The position numbers were made by a program, and so were the translations under genes. From Isoetes taiwanensis (lineage: Eukaryota > Streptophyta > Lycopodiopsida > Isoetales > Isoetaceae), in the NCBI GenBank assembly GCA_021234155.1, contig JAJEKV010000030.1, forward strand, positions 14,872,003 to 14,936,002: a stretch of DNA of 64,000 nucleotides, in the 5' to 3' direction. The notes under the pieces were generated by a model. It was given only the letters and a program-made list of their open reading frames with translations. It did not search any database and was not told the origin of the DNA. Below, piece by piece: positions 24,901-37,639 of the stretch (the first letter of the stretch is position 1; every line of letters starts with the position of its first letter).

Positions 24901-25582
24901 GCCCTGAGAAACTAATCCTCCACTTCAAACGTCCGACATCGTTACCGTGCATCCGCTTAAGTTGTCGCGTGAAGATGATTGATCTCGAGATCGTTCAACA
25001 AGATTGGATTCGCAACAGTGATTCATTCAAGCACTTCAAATTTTGATCGACTGTGATTAATTTGGGGAACAATGCACGGCTGACAATGCTTTGGCTTTAG
25101 CACAAAATTTTGGTTTATAGGAGACTACAGCTATGGATCTGCACAATACTAGGAATATACGCCAATCAATGGCTAATAATCTATGTTGAATAAAAACATA
25201 ATACACTTCCTCCACCGCACCTCGCTTTCACATACCAATGGTCATGCGTCTTAATTTCGACCTTTGAATGGGTCAAAGCGTACCGAAAGTAAATAGACGC
25301 CTTCATTCATACAAATGAGAATATTCCTCCCCATCAAGGCCACTGAAAAATGAAAAACATCATAAATACTACTAGCAACAATAAAAATTTTGATTACATA
25401 CTAAAAACCCTAAACCTTCCAAAACAGGTGTCAAGCAAGATCGAGGGGCACCTCCATGGCCTGAGTGGGTGAAGTGTGGCTTAAATCATACTTGGAAAGT
25501 CATGTTTTACAATAAATCAAAATTGCTATTTAAAACATTGATATTTTGTTAACAAACCAACCCTTAGATGTTGAGTCCTTAC
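21965..25582. other. intergenic, A/T-rich with one GC-rich island
   Basis: No gene recognised. 24440-24850 is much richer in G and C than its surroundings and contains GTCGCCGCT...GCAT phrases twice (near 24773 and 24822). It could be a promoter/5' UTR or a transposon piece. Further exons of the ACT-domain gene would be expected on the minus strand here, but I could not identify any. Confidence 0.4.
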
Positions 25583-26381
25583 CTTCCTCCACCAGATTTG
25601 ACAGTTGCCTTAACTACCTTAAGACCAAGGTCAGTGAGGGCCTTCATCTGTAATATGACAAAATTTTGACTCAGAATAATATATCATGCAAACTAACATG
25701 TGATTTATTTATTAGCAACAAAAACAAACTAATTGAGATGTTTCTTACCGTATCTTCCAGAGCACCAAGTCTATCCCCAAAGCTTAGATCAACTATTGTT
25801 GCGTTAGCATCTGAGTCCTGATCAATGAGTACAATAGGCTTGGGGACAGGCTCGTCGGCATCCTTTTCCTGAAATAAATTCGCAGAACTAGTTACAAACG
25901 GGAACTATTACATTATTTCTAGCTTTACATCATTAGTTAGAGTTGTGATGCTCAAAGAATCCAATCACCGCCGGGAACAAGCCTACTATTGCATGTGGTC
26001 TACCACTAAAAGTAGAATGGAATACCAGAAATGCTATAGAGGCGCCACCCGGAATGCTTGAAATAGACCAACTTAATCTGCATAAAATTCTAGCGTTTAC
26101 AAAAGCAGAAGTATAAAAACACTAGATCCCTGCTATGAAAATGCTAATGCAGTTAAGCATGCAATATCATGAACTTACGGAAAGAATAAGCTATACTACC
26201 TGGGGGAAGGAGTGGGAATAGTTATATGTGTGTGCTTTTTAATCTGAGCCCCATCAATGATCTTCCTGGCGGATAAACAGACCATTCTATGACGAGGTCT
26301 GATGCATGTGGAACTATTTTCAAAGAAATTGGTAGCAAGGGCGCCACTCTGAGCACAATTGCTACCAAGGGACAAGGCCAT
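25583..26381 (-). CDS. plastid ACT-domain protein, ACR11/ACR12-like, 5' four exons only
   Basis: Minus-strand exons, each bounded by AG and GT: 26200-26381, 26026-26077, 25749-25868 and 25583-25647 (182, 52, 120 and 65 nt). They join in one frame without stops. Exon 1 begins [13 protein letters not shown], rich in Ser/Ala/Asn with few acidic residues, like a chloroplast transit peptide. Exons 3 and 4 encode [20 protein letters not shown] and [20 protein letters not shown], the start of the first ACT domain in plant ACR11/ACR12 proteins, which are plastid regulators linked to nitrogen and amino acid metabolism. The family is about 290 residues; only about 139 are seen. Exon 2 was chosen because it restores phase; its sequence is not conserved to my knowledge. 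The gene is either split by long introns or truncated. Confidence 0.75.
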
Positions 26382-26929
26382 GGCAAGGCGACCAGGAAAT
26401 GAGATACTTTGCAAGAATACAAAGTGAGGTATACAAAAATTTCGCAGGATCTGCGAGGTCTGGCCCAAATGAGGAATGGGTCAGTGTGCCGGATCAATCC
26501 GAAATGGGGATCGAGCAAGCAACGATTAAACAAGGATGGAGACAAAGGTATCAGAACCGAAATAGATTGCAAGGCAGGGGCGAAGGGTGGATTCTGTGCA
26601 TATTCGGATTAGCAGACTCAATGGTTGAAGTGACGTATTCGTTTCCTCTGGAGAGAGTTTGATTGTCCCACTGGGCTCAAATATCTATATCCCTATTCCT
26701 TCTACATAACCATACATTTGCAATCCTTCTACACCCTTCACTTGCTCTTTTGTCCAAGATTTGATTTGATTTGTCCCATCTTGGCCACCCAAATTGGCCT
26801 TTAGTGCCTGACTAGCTTGTTTAAAGATCTCAAAATCCCTAACCTAATTGACTTACTGCTGCTTACTGCTGCTTACTGTTGTTCTATGGGCCTTTCGCAT
26901 CAAATGCACTTAATTCATTTACCCTTCTA
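26382..26929. other. upstream region of the ACT-domain gene
   Basis: Expected 5' UTR and promoter of the minus-strand gene starting at 26381. No convincing TATA box could be fixed. A CTGCTTACTG-type short tandem repeat lies near 26859-26880. Confidence 0.4.
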
Positions 26930-27570
26930 CTGGTGCCATTGCCTCGTAGATTTTTTTGGCATGCTTTGGGATGCTAGTGCCCTGGAATAAGTCTAGACTG
27001 CACATTACCAGCGTCAGATCAATCCCATGCTTGAACGGGGTCCACAGCACTATCTGCGTACACATTTGCCTACGAGGAAGCGCAAACTGATAGTTTCAAT
27101 TTGCACATGTGCATATGCCTCAAAATTGAGACAAGTAGATGAAATCGAGAGGCACGAAAGGATAGGCTTGCTTTGTCAGTGTTTTAGTTGAAAGTCATTG
27201 AAGATGAATGTCACTCTTCAGAACTGTCCAGCATTTGATCATATCCGGGCACGCTATGCTGAGTTGGTCCCACCTAAAAAGCCGTTCTATGTGGTGTTGG
27301 GTATGGTTTCATTGGGGTTACTGTGATCATATGTCCAGGAGGTGATGGATATGCGCACTTAGCTATGTCCTCAGACACTACCTTGACATGTATCATAATA
27401 TATCGATTAATACGGTTTTATCAAGATCTTTATTACTTGCTAAGGTTTTTCTCAAAAAGCGGGACGAGGGTTTTTAATCTTCACAGTAATAAGCTTATTA
27501 TGCTCCTTGATTGGGTCCCATAGGCCTATTGGTCTCCTTGATCCATTCAATTCAACTCAATTATTATTAT
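26930..27570 (+). pseudogene. 5'-truncated LINE 3' end, plus strand
   Basis: Collinear with the 3' part of the longer LINE at 34.65-35.28 kb. Shared phrases include GCTTTGGGATGCTA, CACATT/CACTACCAGCG, CATTGAAGATGAATGTCAC and CAGCATTTGATCATATCCGG. It covers the C-terminal zinc-binding tail and the 3' UTR, and ends with the hairpin AGGCC-TATT-GGTCT (27522-27535) and a TTCAA-type tail near 27550. No intact frame remains. 5' truncation is typical for LINE insertions. Confidence 0.7.
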
Positions 27571-28030
27571 CTCTAGGTCTATACGTATATGTTCTTAAGT
27601 ATGGTTATGTTACTAATATGAATATCTTTCTAAATTCTATAATCTTGTTCAGTGAATCATAGGCTACCTATAAGACTTACAACTTGAAGAAATTGTTGCA
27701 ATCACCATTCCTTGCCCAGTTTTACCATGCATATGGATCAATCAAGATAGGCATACGGAATGTTGTTACATCATGTCAAAATTTCTTTATAGTAATGAGA
27801 ATTCATCTTTGAAAATCTACCACTGACCACTCCTGAACGAAGGCAAAAAGAAGAAATGCCCAATGTGTCTCCTTTTTATTGGAATAGTAAAAACATTTGA
27901 ATTCGTTTAAAACCGCTTTGGATAGAGAATCTGAGAAAATCATTAAAGGAATGGCGGGCCACGATCACGCATAATAAAGAAAAGTAATCAAGTGAGTTGA
28001 GCCCCTCTCCCTCTATGTTGGACAAGCCAT
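27571..28030. other. intergenic, nothing recognised
   Basis: A/T-rich sequence between two LINE copies, with no coding similarity seen. Confidence 0.5.
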
Positions 28031-29700
28031 TCCTCCAATCGATCACAATCCAAATAGTGTGAATGACATTGGACATCCTTGGCGCATTCCCACACTATTG
28101 TTGATAGGGTGGTATGATGGTGGCATTGGAGCTGTGGTTGTCTCATATAGCCTGCATACTTCACTTTGTAGTTCCTCTGGGACGTCTAGCTGCAATAATC
28201 TCTCCTGCAGCTTCTCCCTAGACACAATGTCAGAAGCCTTTGCAAAATCCAGAATCAGCAATACAAGTCCTGTCATTTATTCTGTTGTCCTCTAGTAGAG
28301 TGCATAATGTAAAAATGTGATCAATAGTGGAATGTTTGGGTCTAAAACATGCATATCCAAGTGTGCATACCATGTCTCCTTTGCCCATAATGTCAATTGT
28401 TGTTCAAGGATTTCGGCGAGCAGTTTTGCCAACAAAGGACAATGTCCATCCCCGACTTTATATATTGGAACTACTCTCTGATGGTCCATTGCATGGGAAA
28501 GCCTTTCTGGATGGTCTTATTGAACGAACTAGTCGGACTAAAACAATCTAAGGTCTAACCCACTTTAAAAGTTTTGCCCCGAGTTCTATCTGCATGCCAA
28601 CTAAATATGTTGCCTTGCCATTTAAGAGTCGTTGCGAAACCATAGGTGACCTCTGCCTCTATTATAGTCATTCAAGTGACCGGTTTGTGGCACATTATTC
28701 CGAACTATATTAGGATCATAGAGTTGCATCAAGTACTGTACCCACAAGTCTGAAGAGATGTTGTCAAGAGGCCGCATAGGTTTGTGATATGCTCTCCTCT
28801 AAAATGTTCTAGAATGGTGGCCAACAAGGTAAAACATTTCTCATTGATGTTCTACAGTGTAATATGCCTTCTTCCCTTTGATGAAAGCTCTACTGCTTGA
28901 TTGCTTGTAGAGGAAGAACATGGCCATTACCAGTCTGAGTTGTTATTTAAGATCTTTGCATTCATCATCAAACTATTTGTCTTGGGAGAAGTTGGATGTG
29001 CATAATGGCCTACCGATGCATGTTCTCCCAAAATATTGCTCTGCTCCACTCAGAAGGATGGTAACAAGCTTGGTACATTGTCGTTCCAATGCCTGGAGCT
29101 TCAAGATTCTCGATCTCTCCTCTACTAGCAACTAGGTATATCATAATTCATATGAAGTCGGGCACAAAAGAGAGGTTGGTGATCTGAATCCACCTCCTCA
29201 TCCCTACCATGTGGGCCCACCTATACATGTATGAGAAGATGTAAATCTTGCTTGGTCATGAGTACATATATAGGAGGAGGAGGAGAATATCCATTATATA
29301 AGACAATTACAAATAATCAAGTCGAGGATGTTGCACATCTGAAGCAATTGCTTTCTAAATTGTGTGACAAAATATCCTGCATCAGCTGATGTGCGTGGTC
29401 AAAGGTCCTCCGTAGCTTGAAGTAGTAACATATCCTTAGGCAATAGATCAAACTTTGTCAATTGAGTTGTAATTGTGCTTGTGCTATTGAGTTCATCATA
29501 TAGATCGACATATGGATTCCATCTATCTACATTTGAATGCCTGTGGTAGAAGTTTGAGTCGACATATGGGAAATGGTAGGTTCTCATGTTTCCATAAGGA
29601 AAATGAAGTACATATCCCTAGCAATGGAGTTCAAGTTGTTTCTCTTCTACCATGGGAAGCCCTTACCGTTTCAAGAGACCATAAGTGGGCATAATTCCTA
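28030..29700 (-). pseudogene. LINE endonuclease-RT remnant, minus strand
   Basis: On the minus strand, 28043-28276 encodes ILDFAKASDIVSREKLQERL and GMRQGCPMSFTLFGL, the RT motif A region and the QGCPLSPxLF motif of non-LTR RTs; the YxDD motif should follow but is missing, so the copy is truncated at its 3' side. An upstream frame at 28292-28489 (VVPIYKVGDG, then LLAEILEQQLT) matches the pre-RT region. 29399-29587 carries an endonuclease piece (SNFYHRHSNVDRWNPYVDLYDEL) matching the plus-strand LINE at 32.10-32.18 kb. The endonuclease seems internally deleted, because FLMET is followed at once by the SNFYH segment. Confidence 0.65.
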
Positions 29701-31310
29701 TTTGGAAGTGGTGGCAAGCAGCATTGCAAGGGGTTGCAGCAGCAACAGTTGCACCTGCATCAGCAGCATCCTGAAGGATTGCACCAGTAGTACACTTGCA
29801 TCAACAGCACCCCGAGCTGTTGCAATAGTAAGTGGTTGCATTTGAATCAACAATTGTAGCACGAGCATTTGTTCCAGCAATGAATGGTCTAGTTGTGCCA
29901 TTTTGCACCGCGTTTGTCACAGTTTATATAAAATTTCTGTAGCTTGCTATGCATTAGTACATCAGAAACCACCAGTCTACTATATGTCCCTCACACAAGC
30001 AAGCTTTCATCTCAACATGATTCTTATTGTAGAGGCATGCGGTCATAGTTGATAGATAAAGAGGTGCCTTTTAATTTTGTTATCTGGCGGAGTATGGCAC
30101 TCCTCTTACAATTGCATTTGCCACTATGAGTTTCACTATACATAGTTGATTAGATCTTCTTTGTGAGATCTTCCTGCACTCCCTCCAGCAGACCTCAGAC
30201 CACCACATTATGGCACCTACACGTCTGTTCTTGTTGCTTCTTGAGTGATTGTCTAATATCTATTGCTTGATGGGTCATATAGAGTAATGGTTCTAGCTGG
30301 ATGTCTCTGAGGCCTTTAATGCTGCTTGAGATGAGGGGGTCTGATATGGCCTAGTTTGGCTTGCTTTTGTATGCTAACATCTATATGTCGTGTTGGACAT
30401 GCCTCAAGTACGTCAACAAAGGCGGTTGTTGCAATGTTTACGCTCACCTTCAATGCATGAAACTGAGATCCTAGCTCTTGGTGCTTCATTATCTATTTCT
30501 CCAATTCCCACATGCAATGATGGCAATTGCTTATGAGCTTCAGGATGAAGCCCCTGACCTTGCAAAGCGGGTGCCTTTTGTAGCTCTCGCATATCATAGT
30601 CTCGATGGGAGGAGCTTTCTTTCAATTTCCAAAGCTTAGAGGCTATATCAGAGTCCTTGGCAGAATTTGCATTTTTTCGAGCGTTGATCCTGTCCTGCAG
30701 AGTTTGAAGAGGTTGTTAGATGTTGATGGCCATCTCTACAGCTTCTATGTGGAGTTGAACTATGGCACCCTAAATTTCTGCTCAAAATGTTCCCTATCTT
30801 GGATCATGTTGCCCAGTATTTGAGGTTGTGGCCAGATCATCCCCGAGTGCAGCAGTGTCTGACCTATTCTGATGCCATTCAAACTGTGCAAGCTGGAAGC
30901 GGTCATCAAACTACTTCATGCATAGTTCTATGTCAGAGATGCAATGCTTTTCCATGGGTAGCTGATCATGTAGCCATGTGGGGTTAGAAGGCTCTATTTT
31001 CTCAGCAAGACATGCAATCTTAGCTGTAAAGCCTTCAACATTTGCTAATGGAGTCTATGACAGCTTTTAGTAGAAGTTTTTTTGTTATATCGGTCATACC
31101 CTGTGGTGATTGTGGTTCTATGGGCATGTCCATAGGAGTTGAGGAAGAAATTGCAGAGGGTACATCCATTTGACGGTGGATAATGCATTTATCTAGATGA
31201 TTAAATGCATGTAGAAATTGCATATAGTCAACCAAGATGAAGGCATTCTTAGACATGCATGAGTCCTTATGATAGGAATCATTGTCATTGGCCATTATAG
31301 AAGAACATCC
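29701..31310 (-). pseudogene. probable upstream (ORF1-like) part of the minus-strand LINE
   Basis: Sequence directly upstream of the endonuclease remnant with coding-like but frame-broken composition. It includes a Leu/Gln-rich low-complexity piece (29698-29901) and a 31035-31310 frame ending in TPMDMPIEPQSPQGMTDITKKLL. No known domain is recognised. Its position suggests an ORF1 or N-terminal extension, but this is inference. The boundary with the plus-strand LINE near 31.31 kb is set by a jump in GC content. Confidence 0.35.
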
Positions 31311-34300
31311 TTTCCTTGCCATGGCGTCCAGCACCCCAGGCGCCTTACGGGTGGTCACGTTCCAAGATCGAGATCGCCAGTGAAAGTGAAAGCGACCATC
31401 TAGCGCCCGGGGTAGGCGACTAAAGGAAGCGCCATGTATGTTGATCGAGACTGACCCGCCCAACAAGAAGACCATGAGGCATGAGTTGGCCAAAGTTAAA
31501 AGCATTCGCAGACGAGGGGAGGGCTGCGCAGGACTGATTCGGGGCAAGATGCAAATTTTAGGACCGCCAAATCTTTGCTAGAATCTTGCTAACCCTCCAA
31601 CGACCTACGGCGGGCCATTGCCAGCGCTTTCTGACCGCCGCACTGCTCAAGTTGCCTCACCTACCTTTTGCTTTCACATCTCGGGCCGCTTCCCATACGC
31701 CACCCCTTTCGGGCGCCGCCCTTTGAATCTCCACCTGCTGCCCCTGCCAACAAATAGGAATTGTGCCTCGCATGGTCTCCACGGAATTGTCGGGGCTTCC
31801 CATGGCGAAGGGAGATAGTCTCAACTTCGATTCTTTGCAGACATGGATCTCATCTTCCTCATGGAAACATGGGAGCATGCGAGGACACGGGATACGACTT
31901 GCGGGGATACCGGCAAAGACTACTCAATCTTCAATGATTGCACAGAAAGCGGGGCATGGGGGATTGCTGCGCTACTACCGAACAACCTTGGCACAATCAA
32001 TCTCCTTGTTCAAAAGACAAGCACAGCCACAACCGTGGGTGCGTGTGCAAAAGCTAGCGATGCGGAGACCCCTCTTTGTGGCAGCACTGCTACTTTCCAT
32101 ATCGAAAGCAACTTCTATCACACCCACTTTCCGGATGTGGATAGGCTGGACCCCCTATGTCGATCTATATGATGACATCTGGCCCAAAGATAAGCGGTTA
32201 GGCGGTGTCATACTCCTTGGAGACTTCAATGCGCCGCGAAAGGGGTAGAACAACCCATGAGATTTGATCCCTTGACTGATGATATATTGCAGTTGCATCC
32301 TGCAGAAGGAGCTTGGCCACGGACATCAGATGACAATCAGGTCACGCGCTATGGTCGACGGTTACTTTTGTTGCTTTGTGTCTTTGACACCGGTAATCCG
32401 CAATGGACTAGCACGGTGGCCTTCCACTTTCATAAAAGAGCACTTGTAAGGCGGGGAAAATCGAGGGGGCGGATCTAGTGTGGTGGACTATGTCTTTGGT
32501 GCCCGAAAGCGAGGATATGCATGTCGTCAAGCACTTTCAGGTGGGAACAGCTAATAGGGATGAAGAGATCGACTCAGACCACTTACCACTTTACTTGAAG
32601 TTGGCTTGGCAGGTTGTGCGAACCCCCGATGCAACAACTCCTCACATGCCTCAGCTGCGATTGGATTATGAACATCACGAGGGGCTTATGCCCGGATGCT
32701 TATAGATGACATGGCAGAAATTTTGCAATACCCTACACTAGAGCAAGCGGGGTGACGGCCGGACCGATGTGCTTAGGGATACTTGCGGAGAGAGGTGCTT
32801 TGGGATAAGCCGCCCTTGACGGACCTCCAGGAACACAACCTTCCCACGTAATCAATGGTTTGATCACGAGTGCAAGGAACACAAACGCGGGCTCCGGCCA
32901 AGTCCACGGAGACCACTTCGCTACGCCCACATGCGGTCGGGCGATGCAGCATCTTCCTTAAAGCTAAGAAAGCCGGGTACATTGCGGCGCATCAAAGGGA
33001 AATGTTTTACCTCACAGGCGTCATCCCGGGACCTTTCGGCGAAGGGTTCTTAGAAAGCCGTACAGCCCACGGGGAATATCACTCCGGCGGTGGAGACAAT
33101 ACTTGCAACAGCCTATCGACCCTCGGGGTGCACATGCAAAGCATTACCCTTGCAAGAAGGCCGGTCTTTGGAAATCACAGATTCGACGCGTGGAACAAGG
33201 CTTGCGGCGTCTTGCCAATGGTAAAGCCCCGACTTGGATGGCATGCAGGCAATTAATTGCTTAAGTGGGCAGGGGCCGTCCATAATACGTCTTGACCGCC
33301 TTGTTCAACAAGGCATTACAGAAGGTTTCATTGCGGTGGACCAATAGCGAGTTGTTCCCATATATAAGGCGGGTGACCCCACGCCTTACCCAATTATCGA
33401 ACAATCATGGTCGGTTCGGTGTTTGCAAAACTGCTTTGGGATTCTCGAGCAGCAGTTGACGGGCTGGGCAGAGGCAGCAGAGGTGCGGGCCCTCACCCAG
33501 GCAGGATTCAGACCCCGGCACTCAACCATTGACCACATCTTCACGTTGCGAACTCTGATTGAAGACAGCAGGAACCGTCGTCAGGATCTATATTGTTGCT
33601 TTGTGGATTTTGCGAAGGCGTTTGATTAATCGTGCCTCGGGAAAAACTATGGGCAAGGCGCAAGCGGTGGGGGTTCTGTAGATTTGCGAGAATCGCAAAT
33701 GTACGAGCTATCTGAAAGATGCTCGGTCGGTTGCGGCCGGAACAAGCCAATCATTTGATAGCAAGATCGGGGTTCGTCGGGGATGCCCTCTCTCCCCAAC
33801 ATTGTTTGGGCTTTACATTGATCAATTGGAGAGCGGCTTTGGCGATAATGGGGGCGATGGAGCTCACCTTCTCTATCGGATCATCGGCCGGTTAATATAT
33901 CTTGATGATGTGGACCTCTAGCTTACACACCAGCAGATATGCAACGACATCTCGATGCCCTGGACACGATGGCGGCGATATGCTGGCGTCAACTGGCCAA
34001 GACTAAGGTGGTTTTCATATCATCTTCACGTCGGTAGGGTCCCCTCCTTGATTACCAAGGCCAAAATGTGGAAGTTGCATCCACATACAAATATTTGGGA
34101 GTGGAGTTTCCTTCTACTATGCCTTTGGGACACATCCATACGGCTCACAGTGACGGCAGGCTGGAAGGCACTATATGCAATGCAAAACAATAGTCATAGA
34201 GCGGAGTTGTATGATTGGGCCCATCGATCCACTGTTCAAGGTCTTAGTGGACTGTCCTTTTATACGGGGTGGAAGTATGGGGCCCAAGTAGTATCACTTG

Positions 34301-35285
34301 CTACTTGGAATGACTTGGAGCAGTCCGAAAGCCTTCTTAAATGCGAGCACTAGGGGTGAAGTCCACGGTCCCATATCAAATTCTCCAATAGGAGGCAGGA
34401 TTCTTGCCTCTTGAGAGAGGGGCCCTTGATCGCCACATTGTCTATTTTGAGGAAGGTGGTCAATATGGACGATGCTCGTCTCCCTAAACTAGCTTATATC
34501 ATGGCAATGGAGCCCATGACACCTCAAGGCCTCCTGGAGGGAAAAGAGAGCTCAATGGTTGGCTAGATGGAATGTGCGAGAGCACAGGTGCATACATGTG
34601 CAAAAGCAGGCGGATCGCCATAGCTTGAGGCAATATCTTGACGATTGCTTCCTCAGCAAGCTTTGGGATGCTAATGCCCTTGAACAGGTCAAGACAGCAC
34701 ACTACCAGCGCCACATAAATCCCACATTGGAGCGAGGCCCGCAATGCTACCTGCGTACCCACTTGCCCATGAAAAGGCGTAGACTCATTGCCTCCATTTC
34801 GCGAGGGGCACATCATCTTGAATTGAGGCAGGCGGATGGATTGGTGAGCCACGCCGGGGCGAGGCTCTGTCAATCTTTGCCAAATGGGAGTCATTGAGGA
34901 TGAATCTCATACCCTTCAAAGTTGCCCAGCATATGATCAAATTCGGACACGATATGTTGAGTTGGTCAGGCCTGGCCAGCCGTTACATGTGACATTGAGC
35001 ACAGCATCCGTACGGGTGCTGGGATCATATCTTCAGGAGGTTATGGACATGCGAGATCAGCTATGTCCTCGGGCACACACTTGACATGTATATAAACTTT
35101 GATGTATACTTGTATGACAGCATTCTTATTACTGCCACGGTTTTTCCCTCGAAAACCCTTCGGGGGGGGAGGGGGGGGGTTTAACCCGGACAGTAATAAG
35201 TTTGCTGCGCTCCTTATGGGTCCCATAGGCCGATTGGCCTCAGTGGACGATAAAAAATCATTCTCATTCTCATTCTCATTCTTAT
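31311..35285 (+). pseudogene. LINE (non-LTR retrotransposon), longest plus-strand copy, decayed
   Basis: Domains in order on the plus strand. An APE-type endonuclease starts with DLIFLMETWE (31843-31875), has GGVILLGDFNAP near 32200-32235, and VGTANRDEEIDSDHLPL near 32540-32595. The RT has GFRPRHSTIDHIFTLRTLIE and CCFVDFAKAFD (33505-33629), GVRRGCPLSPTLFGLYIDQLE near 33765-33830, and YLDDVDL near 33897-33918. A C-terminal tail near 34880-34960 has VIEDESHTLQSCPAYDQIR. The 3' end has a hairpin and an ATTCTC tail. Stops and frameshifts separate the pieces. The GFRxxxST...DF.KAFD pattern looks RTE/CR1-like rather than plant L1-like. The 5' limit is approximate. Confidence 0.75.
35227..35285 (+). 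other. LINE 3' hairpin and microsatellite tail
   Basis: The hairpin AGGCC-GATT-GGCCT (35227-35240) is followed by CAGTGGACGATAAAAAATC and about four ATTCTC units. The same layout with different stem bases and a different tail is found at 8681-8727, 27522-27570, 54735-54783 and, on the minus strand, 61746-61801. Confidence 0.75.
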
Positions 35286-36417
35286 GCCATGATGAAATGC
35301 ATGTGTTCCTCAACCATTATAAGAATATTTTAATTAAGCTTAGTTACAAAGTGTCCTAGATTTTGATAAGTTAAATGGTAAGTTTCCCTTTATATAGATA
35401 TATCTCATCGAGATATCTCATGTTAAGATAAATTAAATAATAATGATTATATAAAATGTTGATTAAGCCTTGTAGTGAGGACGTAACTACATCCAATGAT
35501 ATATAAATAACTGGCAGGGTGCTCATTTGAACTTAAGTGTAATAATTATTATTACATATTTAGTTATATTCAAGAAGACACGATTCTAGTAGATTCTATC
35601 GTCTGTCATCAATGAGTCTATTTTGATTGATTTCGTAGAGTCTGCCGCATTGAAGCATGTCAATTGGTGCTGCCATAGTTTGGACAGCTGCATCAGTGTT
35701 TGCATCCAGCAGGCCTGCTACTGGATTAACATCATAAAGGGAGAATCCAGAATATGAATTCGTGTCTAATTATCAGATAGATAAGAATTTGGACCTTGCT
35801 GATATGTTTATTAGGATCAAATAAGTAGGTCGAGAAGGAAAAAAGGGAGCGAAACTTTATGCTCTAGCAGCCATTCTCCACGAACTGTTATGATGGCTTC
35901 AAATCCTTGAGATAATCTCACTATACTTTAGGATCCAATGTTGTTAACAATGTGTGCAAGGCCTTGGGCAAGATCAAGAGACTGCCGCCTTGAAGCATGT
36001 CCACCGACGTCGTGACCGCTGGAACATGTGCGTCAGCATTTGCATCTAGCAGATCAGCTGCTAGAGAAACAACATAAAGCGAGAATCTAGATTACAAGGA
36101 TCTGTGTTCAACTATCATATAGGTAAGAATTTTGACCTTGCTTTGAGCCTGCTATGGATGCATTTATCTCATCTCTCCTTTCTTTTTTTGTTTTGCTATA
36201 TATTTTTGGCTGAGGTCAATTATTGTCATATTTTGATTGCTAAACTGTTTATCTTTTCTTTTGCGGAAAGAGAATGAATATTATAGAAGAAAGTGGGAGC
36301 AATTCACATTTTATTTGAGGGAATAAACAGAGATGATCCAACCTATAATTATAATTGATTGGACAGGGACTTTATAGAGTGCAATTAATATATTAGGCTA
36401 GATAAGGTTAAGGGTTC
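35286..36417. other. intergenic with a duplicated segment
   Basis: A diverged direct repeat is present: about 35638-35805 and about 35969-36145 share TGCCGC(A/C)TTGAAGCATGTC, CAGCATTTGCATC-like, AACATAAAG(G/C)GAGAATC and AGGTAAGAATTT...GACCTTGCT. No protein similarity is recognised. The repeat lies just upstream of the Helitron remnant and may belong to it. Confidence 0.5.
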
Positions 36418-37639
36418 ATGGAGGACATTGCAGGATCTGATGAATTAACAACATATCACCAGTGGTATGCAAGCTTGTCTGATGAGAAAAGAGAAGTCAT
36501 AGAATCCTCATCGAGCAATAATGATCAAAGAGAAAATACTATAGGCCAATTATCAGCGCTCACACCATCCGGCCAATTCGTTGGGCGACCTCCTAGGTAT
36601 GAAATACAAGATTACTTGAGGGCACGTTATCTATCAGCAACAAAGGTAACCTGGAGAACAATGTCTTGTGACATAACAAATAAGTCTCCTGCTGTCAAAT
36701 GCCTACCCTTACATCTGCCTCACCTGAACACAAGGTCGTTGTTAGATAGATATTTCTTATGGCCTGAGTTTGATGCCTTCATCTATATACCATATATAAT
36801 CTAGCATTGGAAATTGAATCTGGAACTCATGCAGAACAAGAGCGTAAGGGGTTCACGAGGAGCATAGTGAAGAAAAGGGTAAGGCAACCAATTGTGTATG
36901 GGATATGGTTGCTATTGCCTCACATAGGAGAAGCATTTTACTTGAGACAAATCTTGCTACATCGCCTGGCAAGGACATGGAATGAGCTGAAAATCGTTAA
37001 AGAACAACAATATGAAACATACCAGCAAGCTACAGAGGTAGAAGGATTACTCGCAGGACATAACGAGGCAGTATTGGTCATGGAAGAAGTTGTTTCCTTA
37101 CCATTGAGTCCCACACAACTAAGATTTTTTTTTTGCTATTCTCCTGCTCGATCAAGGTCCCGCAAATGAGCTATGGAGCAGGTTCAAAATACCAACGAGT
37201 GTAGTACTACTAGATGAATATCTAAATGGAGGCAATAGCCTTTAATGATCCCTTCATTAATTAATAATATTCTAATGCAACATAGTAAACATCATGGCAT
37301 TCGGTCTCGAACTACAACCTCATCTTGAAAGAAATGTATTTTTCGACCATGGGAACTACGTTAATACTGTTATGCAAATGACAAGCATAATGAATAATGA
37401 CCAATAAAGATATATAGCTTCATTCGATAATGGTTAGGAATACTAGAAAGCAACCAACCTGTATTCGTCAATGGAAAAGCCAGCAAAGGAAAAATGTTTC
37501 TGCTGAATTGTGTATGTCTATATGAGGGAACTAAACGAGGTGCACCCTGGGCTACTACAGTCGTCGAATTCGTCGATCCTACGACCCATATCATATGCTG
37601 GGGCCTCTGGGCACCTCTCGTTTTGCGTATAGTCATTTA

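Noticed and set aside
26930-29700. The plus 3' fragment (26.9-27.6 kb) and minus fragment (28.0-29.7 kb) as one LINE inverted by twin priming
   Set aside because: Twin priming places the inverted 5' piece upstream of the 3' piece; here it lies beyond the tail of the 3' piece, and a gap of about 460 bp separates them, so two insertions are simpler.
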